This document shows, piece by piece, positions 26,316 through 34,374 of a stretch of 64,000 nt of DNA (position 1 is its first letter; each line of letters opens with the position of its first letter). The position numbers and the translations under genes are program-made. The stretch is taken from positions 62,001 through 126,000 of the forward strand of contig JANQOQ010000010.1 in the NCBI GenBank assembly GCA_028285755.1. The letters run 5' to 3'. This stretch comes from Puniceicoccaceae bacterium. GTDB lineage: Bacteria > Verrucomicrobiota > Verrucomicrobiia > Opitutales > JAFGAQ01. Under the pieces are notes generated by a model. That model made no database searches. It had not been told where the DNA came from and saw only the letters and a list, made by a program, of their open reading frames with translations.

Positions 26316-27716
26316 CTATTCAGCCGCACGGCCCTTGAGCAGATAGCTGCCAAGGGCGACGAGGCCCACGCTTACAAATAGGATCACATAGGTGCCGATA
26401 CCTCCGATGTTTTGCGGCACGATCTTGAATTGATAGAGCACAAAGATGATTTCGGCAATCAGCACGGCGATCAGCGGCAGGATGCCCACGGAGCGTTTGG
26501 CAAAGAGTGCTAGCAGGATTGCCGGGCCGAAGAGGGCTGTTCCCTTGAAGCTCGCGAGGGCCAGGGGCACGAGCTGGTCCCCACTATTGATCGCAAATAC
26601 GAGCGCGCAGATGCCAAAAAACAGCACAAACAGGCGCATGATTTTCAGGTTTTCGGATTTCCCCTGGTTGGTGATCGAGCGAAACTCAGTACCGAGTGCA
26701 AATATCTGGGAGTCTGAGGTGGAGATCGCTGCGGCCAGCAGGCCGATCACGATGATCGCACCGACAGGGGCAATTTGCTCGAAGAGGAGCACCTGTGCCT
26801 GGAATTCCCGTGAGGGCGCGTCGGCATAATTCAGTGCACCGTAAAGGCCAATGAAGGCAGTCGGCAGGATTACCAGAAATGCGAATATGCCCAGCGAGAT
26901 CACCATTGTGTGCATCTTTTGCGTACTTTGCATGATGATAAGCCGGGTCACGACCTGGGGCTGCGTCACCGGGATCATCATGATCGCAAAGAGGGAGCCG
27001 AGCAGGTAAAAAAAGCTGAGCCGGTCTTGAGGACCCGGCGTGGAAAGCAGCTCCGGGTGAGTCTCACGAACCTGGGTGAAGAGCTCAGTCAGCCCCCCGG
27101 CATTCTGAATACAGGCCACTCCGACTATCCAGATACCCACCAACAGCACAGTCGCCTGGAGGGAGTCACTGTAAATGATCGCACGCAGTCCTCCGATCTC
27201 ACTGTAAATGAGCATAAGCGTGACGATTGCTACCGACCACCCCCAGCCGGGCAGAAAATCCGGAAAAATAGCCTCAAAGAAGATGCCCACGCCCCGTATC
27301 TGAATGGCCACATAGGGGATCATGAATAAGAATACGAAGACGAAGTAAAGCCATCCGGCAAAGCGGGATTGGTAGCAGCGGCTCAGAAGTGAGGACATTC
27401 CGTCGTATTGATGCTCCATGCCGCGGGAGCGCAACTTGTGCCCAAACCAGAGAATGAAGAAAAACATCGCGGCATCCGCAATCGCCAGAAATATCCAGGA
27501 GCCGACCCCATGCAGACGAAAGTAGTCGGGCATACCCATAATGGTAAAGGTGCTAAAGAGCGTAGCCGCGAAGGTAAGCATACCCAGCAGCGGTCCCAGA
27601 TTTGCTCCCGCAAACACATAATCGTTGGCGACTTGGTTCTGCCGCTTCGAACGATAAGAGAAAAACACCAGTGCACTCAACCAAAGTGCAGCAAAAACAA
27701 CCAGCCAGGTAATCAT
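26316..27716 (-). CDS. Sodium:solute symporter (SSS family)
   Basis: A 466-residue inner-membrane transporter with about thirteen helices. SSS marks are FAGANLGPLLGMLTFAATLFST, SEIGGLRAIIYSDSLQATVLLVGI (the sodium-site helix region) and AAAISTSDSQIFALGTEF. It starts three bases after the small DUF3311 membrane gene, which is typical of two-gene SSS transporters. It is divergent from the XRE-cupin regulator and GH88 operon, so its cargo is probably the oligosaccharide or uronic acid handled there (inference). Confidence 0.92.
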   Translation of the reverse strand: MITWLVVFAALWLSALVFFSYRSKRQNQVANDYVFAGANLGPLLGMLTFAATLFSTFTIMGMPDYFRLHGVGSWIFLAIADAAMFFFILWFGHKLRSRGMEHQYDGMSSLLSRCYQSRFAGWLYFVFVFLFMIPYVAIQIRGVGIFFEAIFPDFLPGWGWSVAIVTLMLIYSEIGGLRAIIYSDSLQATVLLVGIWIVGVACIQNAGGLTELFTQVRETHPELLSTPGPQDRLSFFYLLGSLFAIMMIPVTQPQVVTRLIIMQSTQKMHTMVISLGIFAFLVILPTAFIGLYGALNYADAPSREFQAQVLLFEQIAPVGAIIVIGLLAAAISTSDSQIFALGTEFRSITNQGKSENLKIMRLFVLFFGICALVFAINSGDQLVPLALASFKGTALFGPAILLALFAKRSVGILPLIAVLIAEIIFVLYQFKIVPQNIGGIGTYVILFVSVGLVALGSYLLKGRAAE

Positions 27717-27719
27717 CGC

Positions 27720-27932
27720 CTAATCCTCTTTTTCGGGGTGAACTTGAGTGCCGAGCCAGATGACCACCAGAAACACCAGATAGATGACGATGCCCGCCCA
27801 AAACGTTCGGGGCATCCCAAAAAGAACAGGCTCAAATTGGTCGGGGGAAAGCACAAGGGGGGAGTAGGCGAGTGCTGTTAAAAATACGGCCATACCGCAA
27901 CAAACACTCCAAATAAGCGAATTTTTCTTCAT
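27720..27932 (-). CDS. DUF3311 small membrane subunit of the SSS transporter
   Basis: A 70-residue protein with two membrane helices (WSVCCGMAVFLTALAYSPLVL and FWAGIVIYLVFLVVIWLGTQV) joined by the FGMPRTFWAG segment typical of DUF3311. Genes of this kind sit directly before SSS transporter genes and are thought to form a partner subunit. It starts at the ATG at 27932, and the stop is three bases before the transporter start. Confidence 0.85.
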   Translation of the reverse strand: MKKNSLIWSVCCGMAVFLTALAYSPLVLSPDQFEPVLFGMPRTFWAGIVIYLVFLVVIWLGTQVHPEKED

Positions 27933-27940
27933 ATATATAC

Positions 27941-27986
27941 TTGATTAATTTTTGTTTTAGATAAAAATAGATTAAAAATTTATCAA
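27941..27986. promoter_or_regulatory. 13-bp inverted repeat in the divergent SSS / XRE-cupin promoter region
   Basis: TTGATTAATTTTT (27941-27953) pairs with AAAAATTTATCAA (27974-27986) with one mismatch across a 20-base gap, centred in the 63 bases between the divergent DUF3311/SSS and XRE-cupin genes. It is a likely place for the XRE regulator to act on both directions. The AT-rich sequence lowers confidence. Confidence 0.4.
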
Positions 27987-27995
27987 TAAAGAAAA

Positions 27996-28529
27996 TTGGA
28001 AGTTCAGCAAAAATTTGATTTTACCGCCCTGCGGGGTCTCCGAAAATCCAGAAATTTGACTTTGGAAGAACTCTCATCCCAATCCGGGGTGTCCATAGCG
28101 GTTATTTCCAAGCTCGAGCGCAACCAATGCTCTGCAGAGCTGGACACCCTCTTTAAAATCGCACGGGTGTTTGGTATGAGCGCGACCGACCTGCTTGCCC
28201 TTGCGGAGTCACCCCTTGCGCATCAGGTGACCGAGGGGGATCACGAATCCGGTGGCTTTGTTTTTCGCGAGATCCGTTATGCAAACTCACTCGTGCTCAT
28301 GGGCACTGCTTTCGCTGGTGCGGAAATTTCCCGCCCTGAAATCCACCGGGATGACTACGAAATCTGCTGGGTGCTCGAAGGCGAGTTGGAGCTCAAACTA
28401 CCACACGAGACTATCCGCCTGACAGAAGGGCAGAGCGTCCAGTTTGACGCCATCTTGGAACACACTTACCGTTGTATGCACGATGTGCGCCTCATCATTA
28501 TCCATTTACGCAAAGACAAACGTTACTAA
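27996..28529 (+). CDS. XRE-family regulator with C-terminal cupin domain
   Basis: A 177-residue transcription factor. The helix-turn-helix spans about residues 9-65 (LRGLRKSRNLTLEELSSQSGVS, then ISKLERNQCSAELDTLFKIA). The cupin spans about 100-172 (ISRPEIHRDDYEICWVLEGELELKL, FDAILEHTY). Cupins in this class bind a small metabolite such as a sugar acid. A TAA two codons upstream and no ATG before the HTH make TTG at 27996 the likely start. It precedes the GH88-type gene by three bases and is divergent from the transporter, so it probably controls both according to substrate. Confidence 0.88.
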   Translation: MEVQQKFDFTALRGLRKSRNLTLEELSSQSGVSIAVISKLERNQCSAELDTLFKIARVFGMSATDLLALAESPLAHQVTEGDHESGGFVFREIRYANSLVLMGTAFAGAEISRPEIHRDDYEICWVLEGELELKLPHETIRLTEGQSVQFDAILEHTYRCMHDVRLIIIHLRKDKRY

Positions 28530-28532
28530 CCT

Positions 28533-29906
28533 ATGAAAATCGATTACACGCTAGCACCTGCTGACCTTCAGGGACTCCTCAACGACTTCTGGGAGCTCTC
28601 TGCTGAAAAGATCCGCCTCATCGAGCAGGAATATGACCTCAGCCAAGGCTCCCCCGTTTTTACAGTAGATGGCAAATACTCCACCCGCGGATGGACGGAG
28701 TGGACGGAAGGGTTTTGCTACGGTTCCGGTTTTCTCCAGTACGACGCTACAGGCGATGCGCACGCACTCGATTATGCCATTCGTAACACCGTTTCACGCA
28801 TGGCAAGTCACGTCAGTCACATTGGGGTGCACGACCACGGATTCAACAACCTTAGCACCTATGGCAACTGGTTGCGCTTAATCAAGGAGGGTAAAATCCC
28901 TGCTGATGAAGCACGTGTAGATTTTTGCGAGCTGGCAATCAAGGCCTCCTCGGCAGTCCAGGCCGCAAGGTGGTCAACCACGCATGAAGGTGGCGGCTAC
29001 ATCTACTCTTTTAACGGTCCCCAAAGCCTTTTTGTAGATACCATTCGCAGCTGCCGCATTCTCATGGTGGGCCATCAGCTGGGCCACTCGCTCATGGGCG
29101 AAAACGACCAGCCCAACAACCTCCTCGAACGTGCACTCAAGCACATTGAAGCCACCGCCAAGTATGCCATCTATTACGGAGAAGGCCGCGACTCCTACGA
29201 CGAGTGGGGCCGCACCGCTCACGAGAGTCTTTTCAACGTGAACGACGGTCGTTATCGAGCCCCCAATGCGCAACAGGGTTACAGCGGTTTCACCACGTGG
29301 ACGCGCGGCCTTGCGTGGGCCATGGTGGGTTTTGCTGAAGAGCTGGAATTCCTGCAAACCCTCAGCGATGAGCAGCTCGATCCCTTCGGAGGGCGTGATA
29401 AGTGGGTGGCCATCATGGAAAAAGCAGCAAAAGCCACCTGCGACTGGTATGTGGAAAACACTTCGCTCGACGGTATCACCTATTGGGACGGAGGCGCTCC
29501 CCAGCTGCATCAGTTGGGTGACTGGCGTTCGCGAAATGCAGAGCCCTACAATGTGTATGAACCTGTGGATAGTTCGGCCTCAGCCATAGGAGCACAAGGC
29601 CTGTTGCGCCTGGGTAATTATTTAGGCACCACCACCGAGCGCGGCAAAAAATACTGGCACGCTGGTCTCACCACATTAAAATCATTATTGAAGGAACCCT
29701 ACCTCTCACAGAATGCCGAGCATCAGGGCCTGCTTCTCCATTCTGTGTATCACCAGCCGAACGGGTGGGATAATGTTCCCCAAGGCCAGTCGGTAGCCTG
29801 CGACGAATCCTCCATGTGGGGTGATTACCACTTCAGGGAAGCGGCACTGTTAGTTCATAAGATGAACAAAAACGAACCCTACCTAACCTTTTACAATCTG
29901 CACTGA
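28533..29906 (+). CDS. GH88-like unsaturated glucuronyl hydrolase
   Basis: A 457-residue (alpha/alpha)6-barrel protein like GH88 unsaturated glucuronyl hydrolases. These hydrate the 4,5-double bond of lyase-produced uronyl ends and so break the glycosidic link. The two candidate catalytic aspartates are D101 in HDHGF and D169 in FVDTIRS, spaced much as the D88/D149 pair of the Bacillus enzyme. RGLAWAMVGF and PVDSSASAIGAQGL are other family blocks. No signal peptide is seen, so it acts in the cytoplasm on imported oligosaccharides. It heads the operon after the XRE-cupin gene. Confidence 0.85.
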   Translation: MKIDYTLAPADLQGLLNDFWELSAEKIRLIEQEYDLSQGSPVFTVDGKYSTRGWTEWTEGFCYGSGFLQYDATGDAHALDYAIRNTVSRMASHVSHIGVHDHGFNNLSTYGNWLRLIKEGKIPADEARVDFCELAIKASSAVQAARWSTTHEGGGYIYSFNGPQSLFVDTIRSCRILMVGHQLGHSLMGENDQPNNLLERALKHIEATAKYAIYYGEGRDSYDEWGRTAHESLFNVNDGRYRAPNAQQGYSGFTTWTRGLAWAMVGFAEELEFLQTLSDEQLDPFGGRDKWVAIMEKAAKATCDWYVENTSLDGITYWDGGAPQLHQLGDWRSRNAEPYNVYEPVDSSASAIGAQGLLRLGNYLGTTTERGKKYWHAGLTTLKSLLKEPYLSQNAEHQGLLLHSVYHQPNGWDNVPQGQSVACDESSMWGDYHFREAALLVHKMNKNEPYLTFYNLH

Positions 29907-29907
29907 C

Positions 29908-30741
29908 ATGTCGACTCACACCCCTCCCGGCATGGATCGTCTTGCGATCCATACGATCACTTTAAAGCCCTGGAGTCTGCGCAAAGCGGTGGAAAACTAT
30001 GCACGGGTCGGCGCCAAAGGTATAACCGTTTGGCGTGATAAACTGGGGGAGATGCCCATCCCTGAGGCGCGTGATATGATTAGCTCTGAAGGTTTGGAAG
30101 TAGTAGCGACTTGCCGTGGTGGTTTTTTCCCGGGGGTAGATGCAGAGACCCGGCAAAAGGGTATCGATGATAATTTGAAAGCCATTGAAGAGGCCCATGC
30201 GATTGGAGCGCCTATGGTTGTATTGGTTTGTGGAGCCGTGCCCGGCCAACCTCTTGAGGAGAGCCGCAAACAAATTCAGGATGGGATCGAGGCGGTATTG
30301 CCACGTGCGATCGATGCAGGCGTGAAGCTCGCCATCGAGCCCCTTCATCCCATGTATGCGGATGACCGCTCGGCAATCAACACTCTGGGACAAGCTAATG
30401 ATATGTGCGAGGGGATTGGGTCTACCCATGTGGGTGTGGCCCTGGATGTCTATCACCTTTGGTGGGATCCTGCACTTGAGGCAGAAATCCAGCGATGCGG
30501 TGAGCTCGGTGCTCTCTATGCCTTTCACGTATGCGACTGGCTCACCCCTACGAAAGATATGCTGCTGGATCGGGGGATCATGGGTGATGGCTGTATCAAT
30601 GTCCCCGAAATCCGATCCTGGGTGGAGTCCGCAGGCTTCACGGGCATGATCGAAGTCGAGATATTTTCCAACGAACTTTGGGCAGGTGATCAGGCGGAGT
30701 ATCTCGACCGCATAGTACACGCCTATCAAACCCACACCTGA
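29908..30741 (+). CDS. Sugar isomerase/epimerase-like TIM barrel protein
   Basis: A 277-residue AP_endonuc_2-type TIM barrel. Metal-binding positions are visible as the Glu of AIEPLHP, the Asp of VALDVYHLWWDP, the His of AFHVCDW and the Glu of IEVEIFS. Such proteins isomerise or epimerise sugars or inosose-type ketones. It starts one base after the GH88-type stop, so it is tightly coupled. In this operon it could open or rearrange the unsaturated uronate product, possibly replacing KduI, which I do not find here. Confidence 0.88.
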   Translation: MSTHTPPGMDRLAIHTITLKPWSLRKAVENYARVGAKGITVWRDKLGEMPIPEARDMISSEGLEVVATCRGGFFPGVDAETRQKGIDDNLKAIEEAHAIGAPMVVLVCGAVPGQPLEESRKQIQDGIEAVLPRAIDAGVKLAIEPLHPMYADDRSAINTLGQANDMCEGIGSTHVGVALDVYHLWWDPALEAEIQRCGELGALYAFHVCDWLTPTKDMLLDRGIMGDGCINVPEIRSWVESAGFTGMIEVEIFSNELWAGDQAEYLDRIVHAYQTHT

Positions 30742-30768
30742 TTTCATAACAATCAAACCCATCCATTT

Positions 30769-31929
30769 ATGAAAACACATCGCGTAGGCATTATCATGAA
30801 CGGCGTTACCGGCCGCATGGGAACCAATCAACACCTCATGCGCTCTATCGCCGCGATTATCAAGCAAGGCGGCGTAAAGGTCGCTGCAGACGAAGTTATT
30901 ATCCCGGACCCCATACTGGTCGGGCGCAATGAGCTGAAACTCCGCCATCTCCAGGAAATCAGCGGCGTTGAAAAATGGACGACCGACCTCGACTCAGTCA
31001 TGGGCGACCCTGCCTACGAGGTTTACTTCGATGCACAAAGCACCCTCCGCAGATCCGATGCAGTGAAGATGGCAGCCACTGCCGGTAAGCACGTCTATTG
31101 TGAAAAACCAACGGCAATCGATACGCAGACCGCCTACGAGCTTTACGAATTTTGTAGGGACAAAGGCGTGAAAAATGGGGTCGTGCAGGATAAGCTCTGG
31201 CTCCCCGGTCTGGTGAAACTCCAGCGTGCAATCGACGCAGGCTACCTCGGGCGCATTTTTTCAGTTGCGGGAGATTTTGGCTATTGGGTGTTCGAAGGGC
31301 ATGGCGTGCCTGCACAAAGACCCAGCTGGAACTACCGCAAGCAAGATGGCGGCGGCATGATCATTGATATGCTCTGCCATTGGCGCTATGTGCTCGATAA
31401 CTTATTTGGCCCCGTTAAGGCAGTCAGTTGTCGGGGGGCGACTCACATCGATAAACGCTACGAAGCAGATGGTGCTCCCTATGATGCGACCGCCGATGAT
31501 GCGGCGTATGCGATGTTTGAAATTGATGGCCCCGACGGAGAGATCATCGTCAACTTCAACTGCTCCTGGGCTACCCGAGTGCGTCGGGATGATCTGCTTA
31601 CCCTCCATGTCGATGGAGTTGCAGGCTCTGCTCATGCGACCCTGCGCGATTGTTACCTGCAGCACTCCAGCAACACACCCAAACCGGTTTGGAATCCGGA
31701 TATCGAGCAACCCATCGATTTTTATGAGGACTGGTCAAAGGTCCCCAATCAGGAGCTCTATGATAACGCATTCAAGGTCCAGTGGGAGATGTTCCTGAAG
31801 CACGTCGTGCTGGATACTCCTTTCCGCTGGAATCTGCTCGAGGGTGCAAAAGGGGTGCAACTCGCTGAAGTAGGCATACAAAGCTGGGATCAGCGCCGCT
31901 GGCTGGATATCCCGGATCTGCAACCATGA
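30769..31929 (+). CDS. Cytoplasmic Gfo/Idh/MocA oxidoreductase
   Basis: A 386-residue NAD(P)-dependent oxidoreductase without a Tat or Sec signal. The N-terminal nucleotide fold starts VGIIMNGVTGRMGTNQ, the catalytic-loop motif is YCEKPTAI, and MIIDMLCHWRYVLDNLFG holds the conserved His. The opening GVTGRMG is also reminiscent of reductases acting on cyclic acids. It overlaps the SDR gene by four bases (ATGA), so the two redox enzymes are co-expressed and probably act in sequence on the GH88-derived sugar. Confidence 0.9.
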   Translation: MKTHRVGIIMNGVTGRMGTNQHLMRSIAAIIKQGGVKVAADEVIIPDPILVGRNELKLRHLQEISGVEKWTTDLDSVMGDPAYEVYFDAQSTLRRSDAVKMAATAGKHVYCEKPTAIDTQTAYELYEFCRDKGVKNGVVQDKLWLPGLVKLQRAIDAGYLGRIFSVAGDFGYWVFEGHGVPAQRPSWNYRKQDGGGMIIDMLCHWRYVLDNLFGPVKAVSCRGATHIDKRYEADGAPYDATADDAAYAMFEIDGPDGEIIVNFNCSWATRVRRDDLLTLHVDGVAGSAHATLRDCYLQHSSNTPKPVWNPDIEQPIDFYEDWSKVPNQELYDNAFKVQWEMFLKHVVLDTPFRWNLLEGAKGVQLAEVGIQSWDQRRWLDIPDLQP

Positions 31930-32702
31930 GTGCATCGAAAACCGCACTCGTCACTGGCGGTTCACGTGGTATAGGCCTTGGCATCGCAACCGCACTCGCG
32001 CAGGAAGGTTGGGACGTCATCATAAACGGGGTTCGCCCGGAAGAGGGGGTTGCAGAAGTTTTGAATGATCTTCGCCGCTTTGGCACTGAGATCAGCTATG
32101 CTCAGGGCAATATCGCTGAGGCTGCCGACCGCCAGCGCATAGTGGACACCTGCTATGCCGAAGGCAGGCAGCTCAATCTCCTTGTAAACAATGCGGGAGT
32201 TGCGCCCAACGTCCGCCTCGACCTGCTTGAAACGACTGAAGAGAGCTACGATCGCGTCATGGAGATCAACCTCAAGGGGCCTTTCTTCCTTACACAAGCG
32301 ATCGCCAATCGCATGCTTGCTTCCCGAAATTCAGATCCGGACTTTACTGCAGTCATCATTAATGTTGGCTCCATATCAGCAACGGTTGCTAGCATCAACC
32401 GGGGGGAATACTGCATTGCGAAAACCGGTATTGGTATGATGACTCAGCTATTTGCAGTCCGCCTCGGGGCGGAAGGCATCCCCGTCTACGAAGTCCGCCC
32501 CGGTGTCACTAAAACCGATATGACTTCTGCGGTAACCGAAAAGTATGACAAGCTCATCGAAGAGGGTCTCTGTGTGCAACCGCGCTGGGGCTACCCGGAG
32601 GATATTGGCAAGGCCGTCAGTAGCCTCGCTCGCGGTGATTTTCCTTACTCTACAGGACAGGTGATAATGGTTGACGGCGGGTTGACCGTCTCCCGTTTAT
32701 AG
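31926..32702 (+). CDS. Short-chain dehydrogenase/reductase (KduD/FabG-like)
   Basis: A 258-residue classical SDR: TGGSRGIGLG cofactor motif at about 10-19, NNAGVAP, the catalytic serine in NVGSISA, and Tyr/Lys in GEYCIAKTG, followed by RPGVTKTDM. Its operon position beside a GH88-like hydrolase, a TIM-barrel isomerase and a Gfo/Idh enzyme suggests reduction of a keto-deoxy-uronate, as KduD does. This is inference, since FabG-like SDRs have many substrates. The start overlaps the preceding stop as ATGA. Confidence 0.9.
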   Translation: MSASKTALVTGGSRGIGLGIATALAQEGWDVIINGVRPEEGVAEVLNDLRRFGTEISYAQGNIAEAADRQRIVDTCYAEGRQLNLLVNNAGVAPNVRLDLLETTEESYDRVMEINLKGPFFLTQAIANRMLASRNSDPDFTAVIINVGSISATVASINRGEYCIAKTGIGMMTQLFAVRLGAEGIPVYEVRPGVTKTDMTSAVTEKYDKLIEEGLCVQPRWGYPEDIGKAVSSLARGDFPYSTGQVIMVDGGLTVSRL

Positions 32703-32728
32703 CGAGAGCTAAAAATATCCGCTTGTTT

Positions 32729-34345
32729 ATGAAATTCTCTGCCCTTTTTTTAGTCTTATTGATAACTGCTCCATCTTGGGTCGAACCGGCTCAAACACCT
32801 GATCAATCAGCGCTTTTTGAAAAAGCCCACAAGAACGCATTGTTGGCGAATGAAGGTTTCAGGCGTTGTGCTCACTATGTACAGGGCTGGTTAGCACTTG
32901 CCGATCCAGCGACTGGCCTCATCCCCCGTAACGATGAGCAACTTTTCTGGAACGCGAAGGATAGTGCTGCGGATAATTATCCGTTTATGGTGCTTACCAG
33001 CTATTACACAAATCGGGAACTCTACGGAGGAGTTATGATCGATATGCTGGAAACCGAGAAACGGCTTACTTCCCGGGTGGACAATCTGCCCGATACCTTC
33101 GACTTTGCCACTCAGGATTTCCTGGAAGAAGAAATCGATATGCAGACAATCCTGTTCGGCGCTTCCGAGTATATTAAGGATGGTCTCTTGCCATTGATGG
33201 AAGCAAAAGGACAAACCCCTTGGTTTGAACGCCTCGTAGAGCTGATGGATGATTCCTGGAAGCACGCTTCGGTCGATACGCCTTTTGGTTCCATTGTTTC
33301 TACGAATACCGAACTCAATGGAGAGATGCTCCAGGCCCTCTCTCGTCTTTATTATGTAACTGGAGAAGAAAAATACCTCGAGTATGCCATTCGTTTGGGC
33401 GACTATTACCTCCTGGGTGAAAACCACCCAACTCGCGATTTTGAATACCTGCGTCTGCGTGATCATGGCTGTGAAGTCGTTTCCGGCTTATGTGAGCTCT
33501 ATGTGGTTACTCACTTTGTAAAGCCGGAGAAAAAGGCTCAATATCAGCCTCACCTGTATGAAATGCTCGACCGTATCCTGAAGATAGGTCGCAACGAGCA
33601 CGGCCTGTTTTATAACGGTATCAATCCGCAAACCGGCGAAATGATTCAACGCCGTGCCAGTGTGCCCGAGGCAGACACTTTCGGTTACACTCTCAACGGT
33701 TTTTATGCAGTGTACCTCATCGATGGTATTGCACGATACCGCGATGCTGTGATCAAAGCGCTGTCCAACCTCAACGAGCATTATCGCAGCCATAACTGGG
33801 AGCATGGCAGTTCCGACGGCTATGCCGATGCCATCGAAAGTGCGTTGAATTTGTATAACCGTGAGCCCATCCCCTCCACCGCAGAGTGGATTGACAGTGA
33901 GATGCAGGTGATGTGGGGAAAACAACAAGACTCCGGCATCATTGAAGGTTGGCATGGCGACGGTAATTTCGCACGCACGACTATCATGTATAACCTTTGG
34001 AAGACCCAGGGAGCATATGTAGAGCCTTGGCGCGAAGACGTATCGATCGGCGCAGTTCAGCATGAGCAAACCCTCTACCTTTATCTTACCGCTGAACAAC
34101 CCTGGACCGGTAGGATAGTCCTTGATTCTGCACGTCACCGGGATAATTTGAATCTCCCCATGGACTGGCCGCGCATTAATCAATTTCAGGAGTGGTTCAC
34201 CATCGATGCAGATGCGAGTTATCAGGTCGAGTGGGTGAATACTGGGAAAACTAAAAAGCTTTCAGGTCGTGAATTTCAAAGCCAATCTATAAAGCTTCAG
34301 CCAGGCGAAGATTTGAAGCTCATAATCAGGAAATCAGACTTGTAA
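32729..34345 (+). CDS. Secreted helical-barrel protein of unknown function
   Basis: A 538-residue exported protein (signal about 1-20, FLVLLITAPSWVEPA). The body is mainly helical, with repeated Gly/Tyr/Trp-rich turns (RRCAHYVQGWLALADPATGLIPR, YYVTGEEKYLEYAIRLGDYYL, NEHGLFYNGINPQTGE, YADAIESALNLYNREP), as in six-hairpin glycosidases. The last 120 residues look like beta-sandwich. I do not recognise a named family. It follows the SDR by 26 bases, so it is probably the extracytoplasmic glycan enzyme of this operon. I use the ATG at 32729; the two-codon longer reading needs TTG. Confidence 0.82.
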   Translation: MKFSALFLVLLITAPSWVEPAQTPDQSALFEKAHKNALLANEGFRRCAHYVQGWLALADPATGLIPRNDEQLFWNAKDSAADNYPFMVLTSYYTNRELYGGVMIDMLETEKRLTSRVDNLPDTFDFATQDFLEEEIDMQTILFGASEYIKDGLLPLMEAKGQTPWFERLVELMDDSWKHASVDTPFGSIVSTNTELNGEMLQALSRLYYVTGEEKYLEYAIRLGDYYLLGENHPTRDFEYLRLRDHGCEVVSGLCELYVVTHFVKPEKKAQYQPHLYEMLDRILKIGRNEHGLFYNGINPQTGEMIQRRASVPEADTFGYTLNGFYAVYLIDGIARYRDAVIKALSNLNEHYRSHNWEHGSSDGYADAIESALNLYNREPIPSTAEWIDSEMQVMWGKQQDSGIIEGWHGDGNFARTTIMYNLWKTQGAYVEPWREDVSIGAVQHEQTLYLYLTAEQPWTGRIVLDSARHRDNLNLPMDWPRINQFQEWFTIDADASYQVEWVNTGKTKKLSGREFQSQSIKLQPGEDLKLIIRKSDL

Positions 34346-34374
34346 GGCCTAATCACCCCACCTATTAATGGGGT

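Noticed and set aside
29962-30948. Minus-strand open frame of 328 codons
   Set aside because: Antisense to the TIM-barrel gene and the start of the Gfo/Idh gene; no domain seen.
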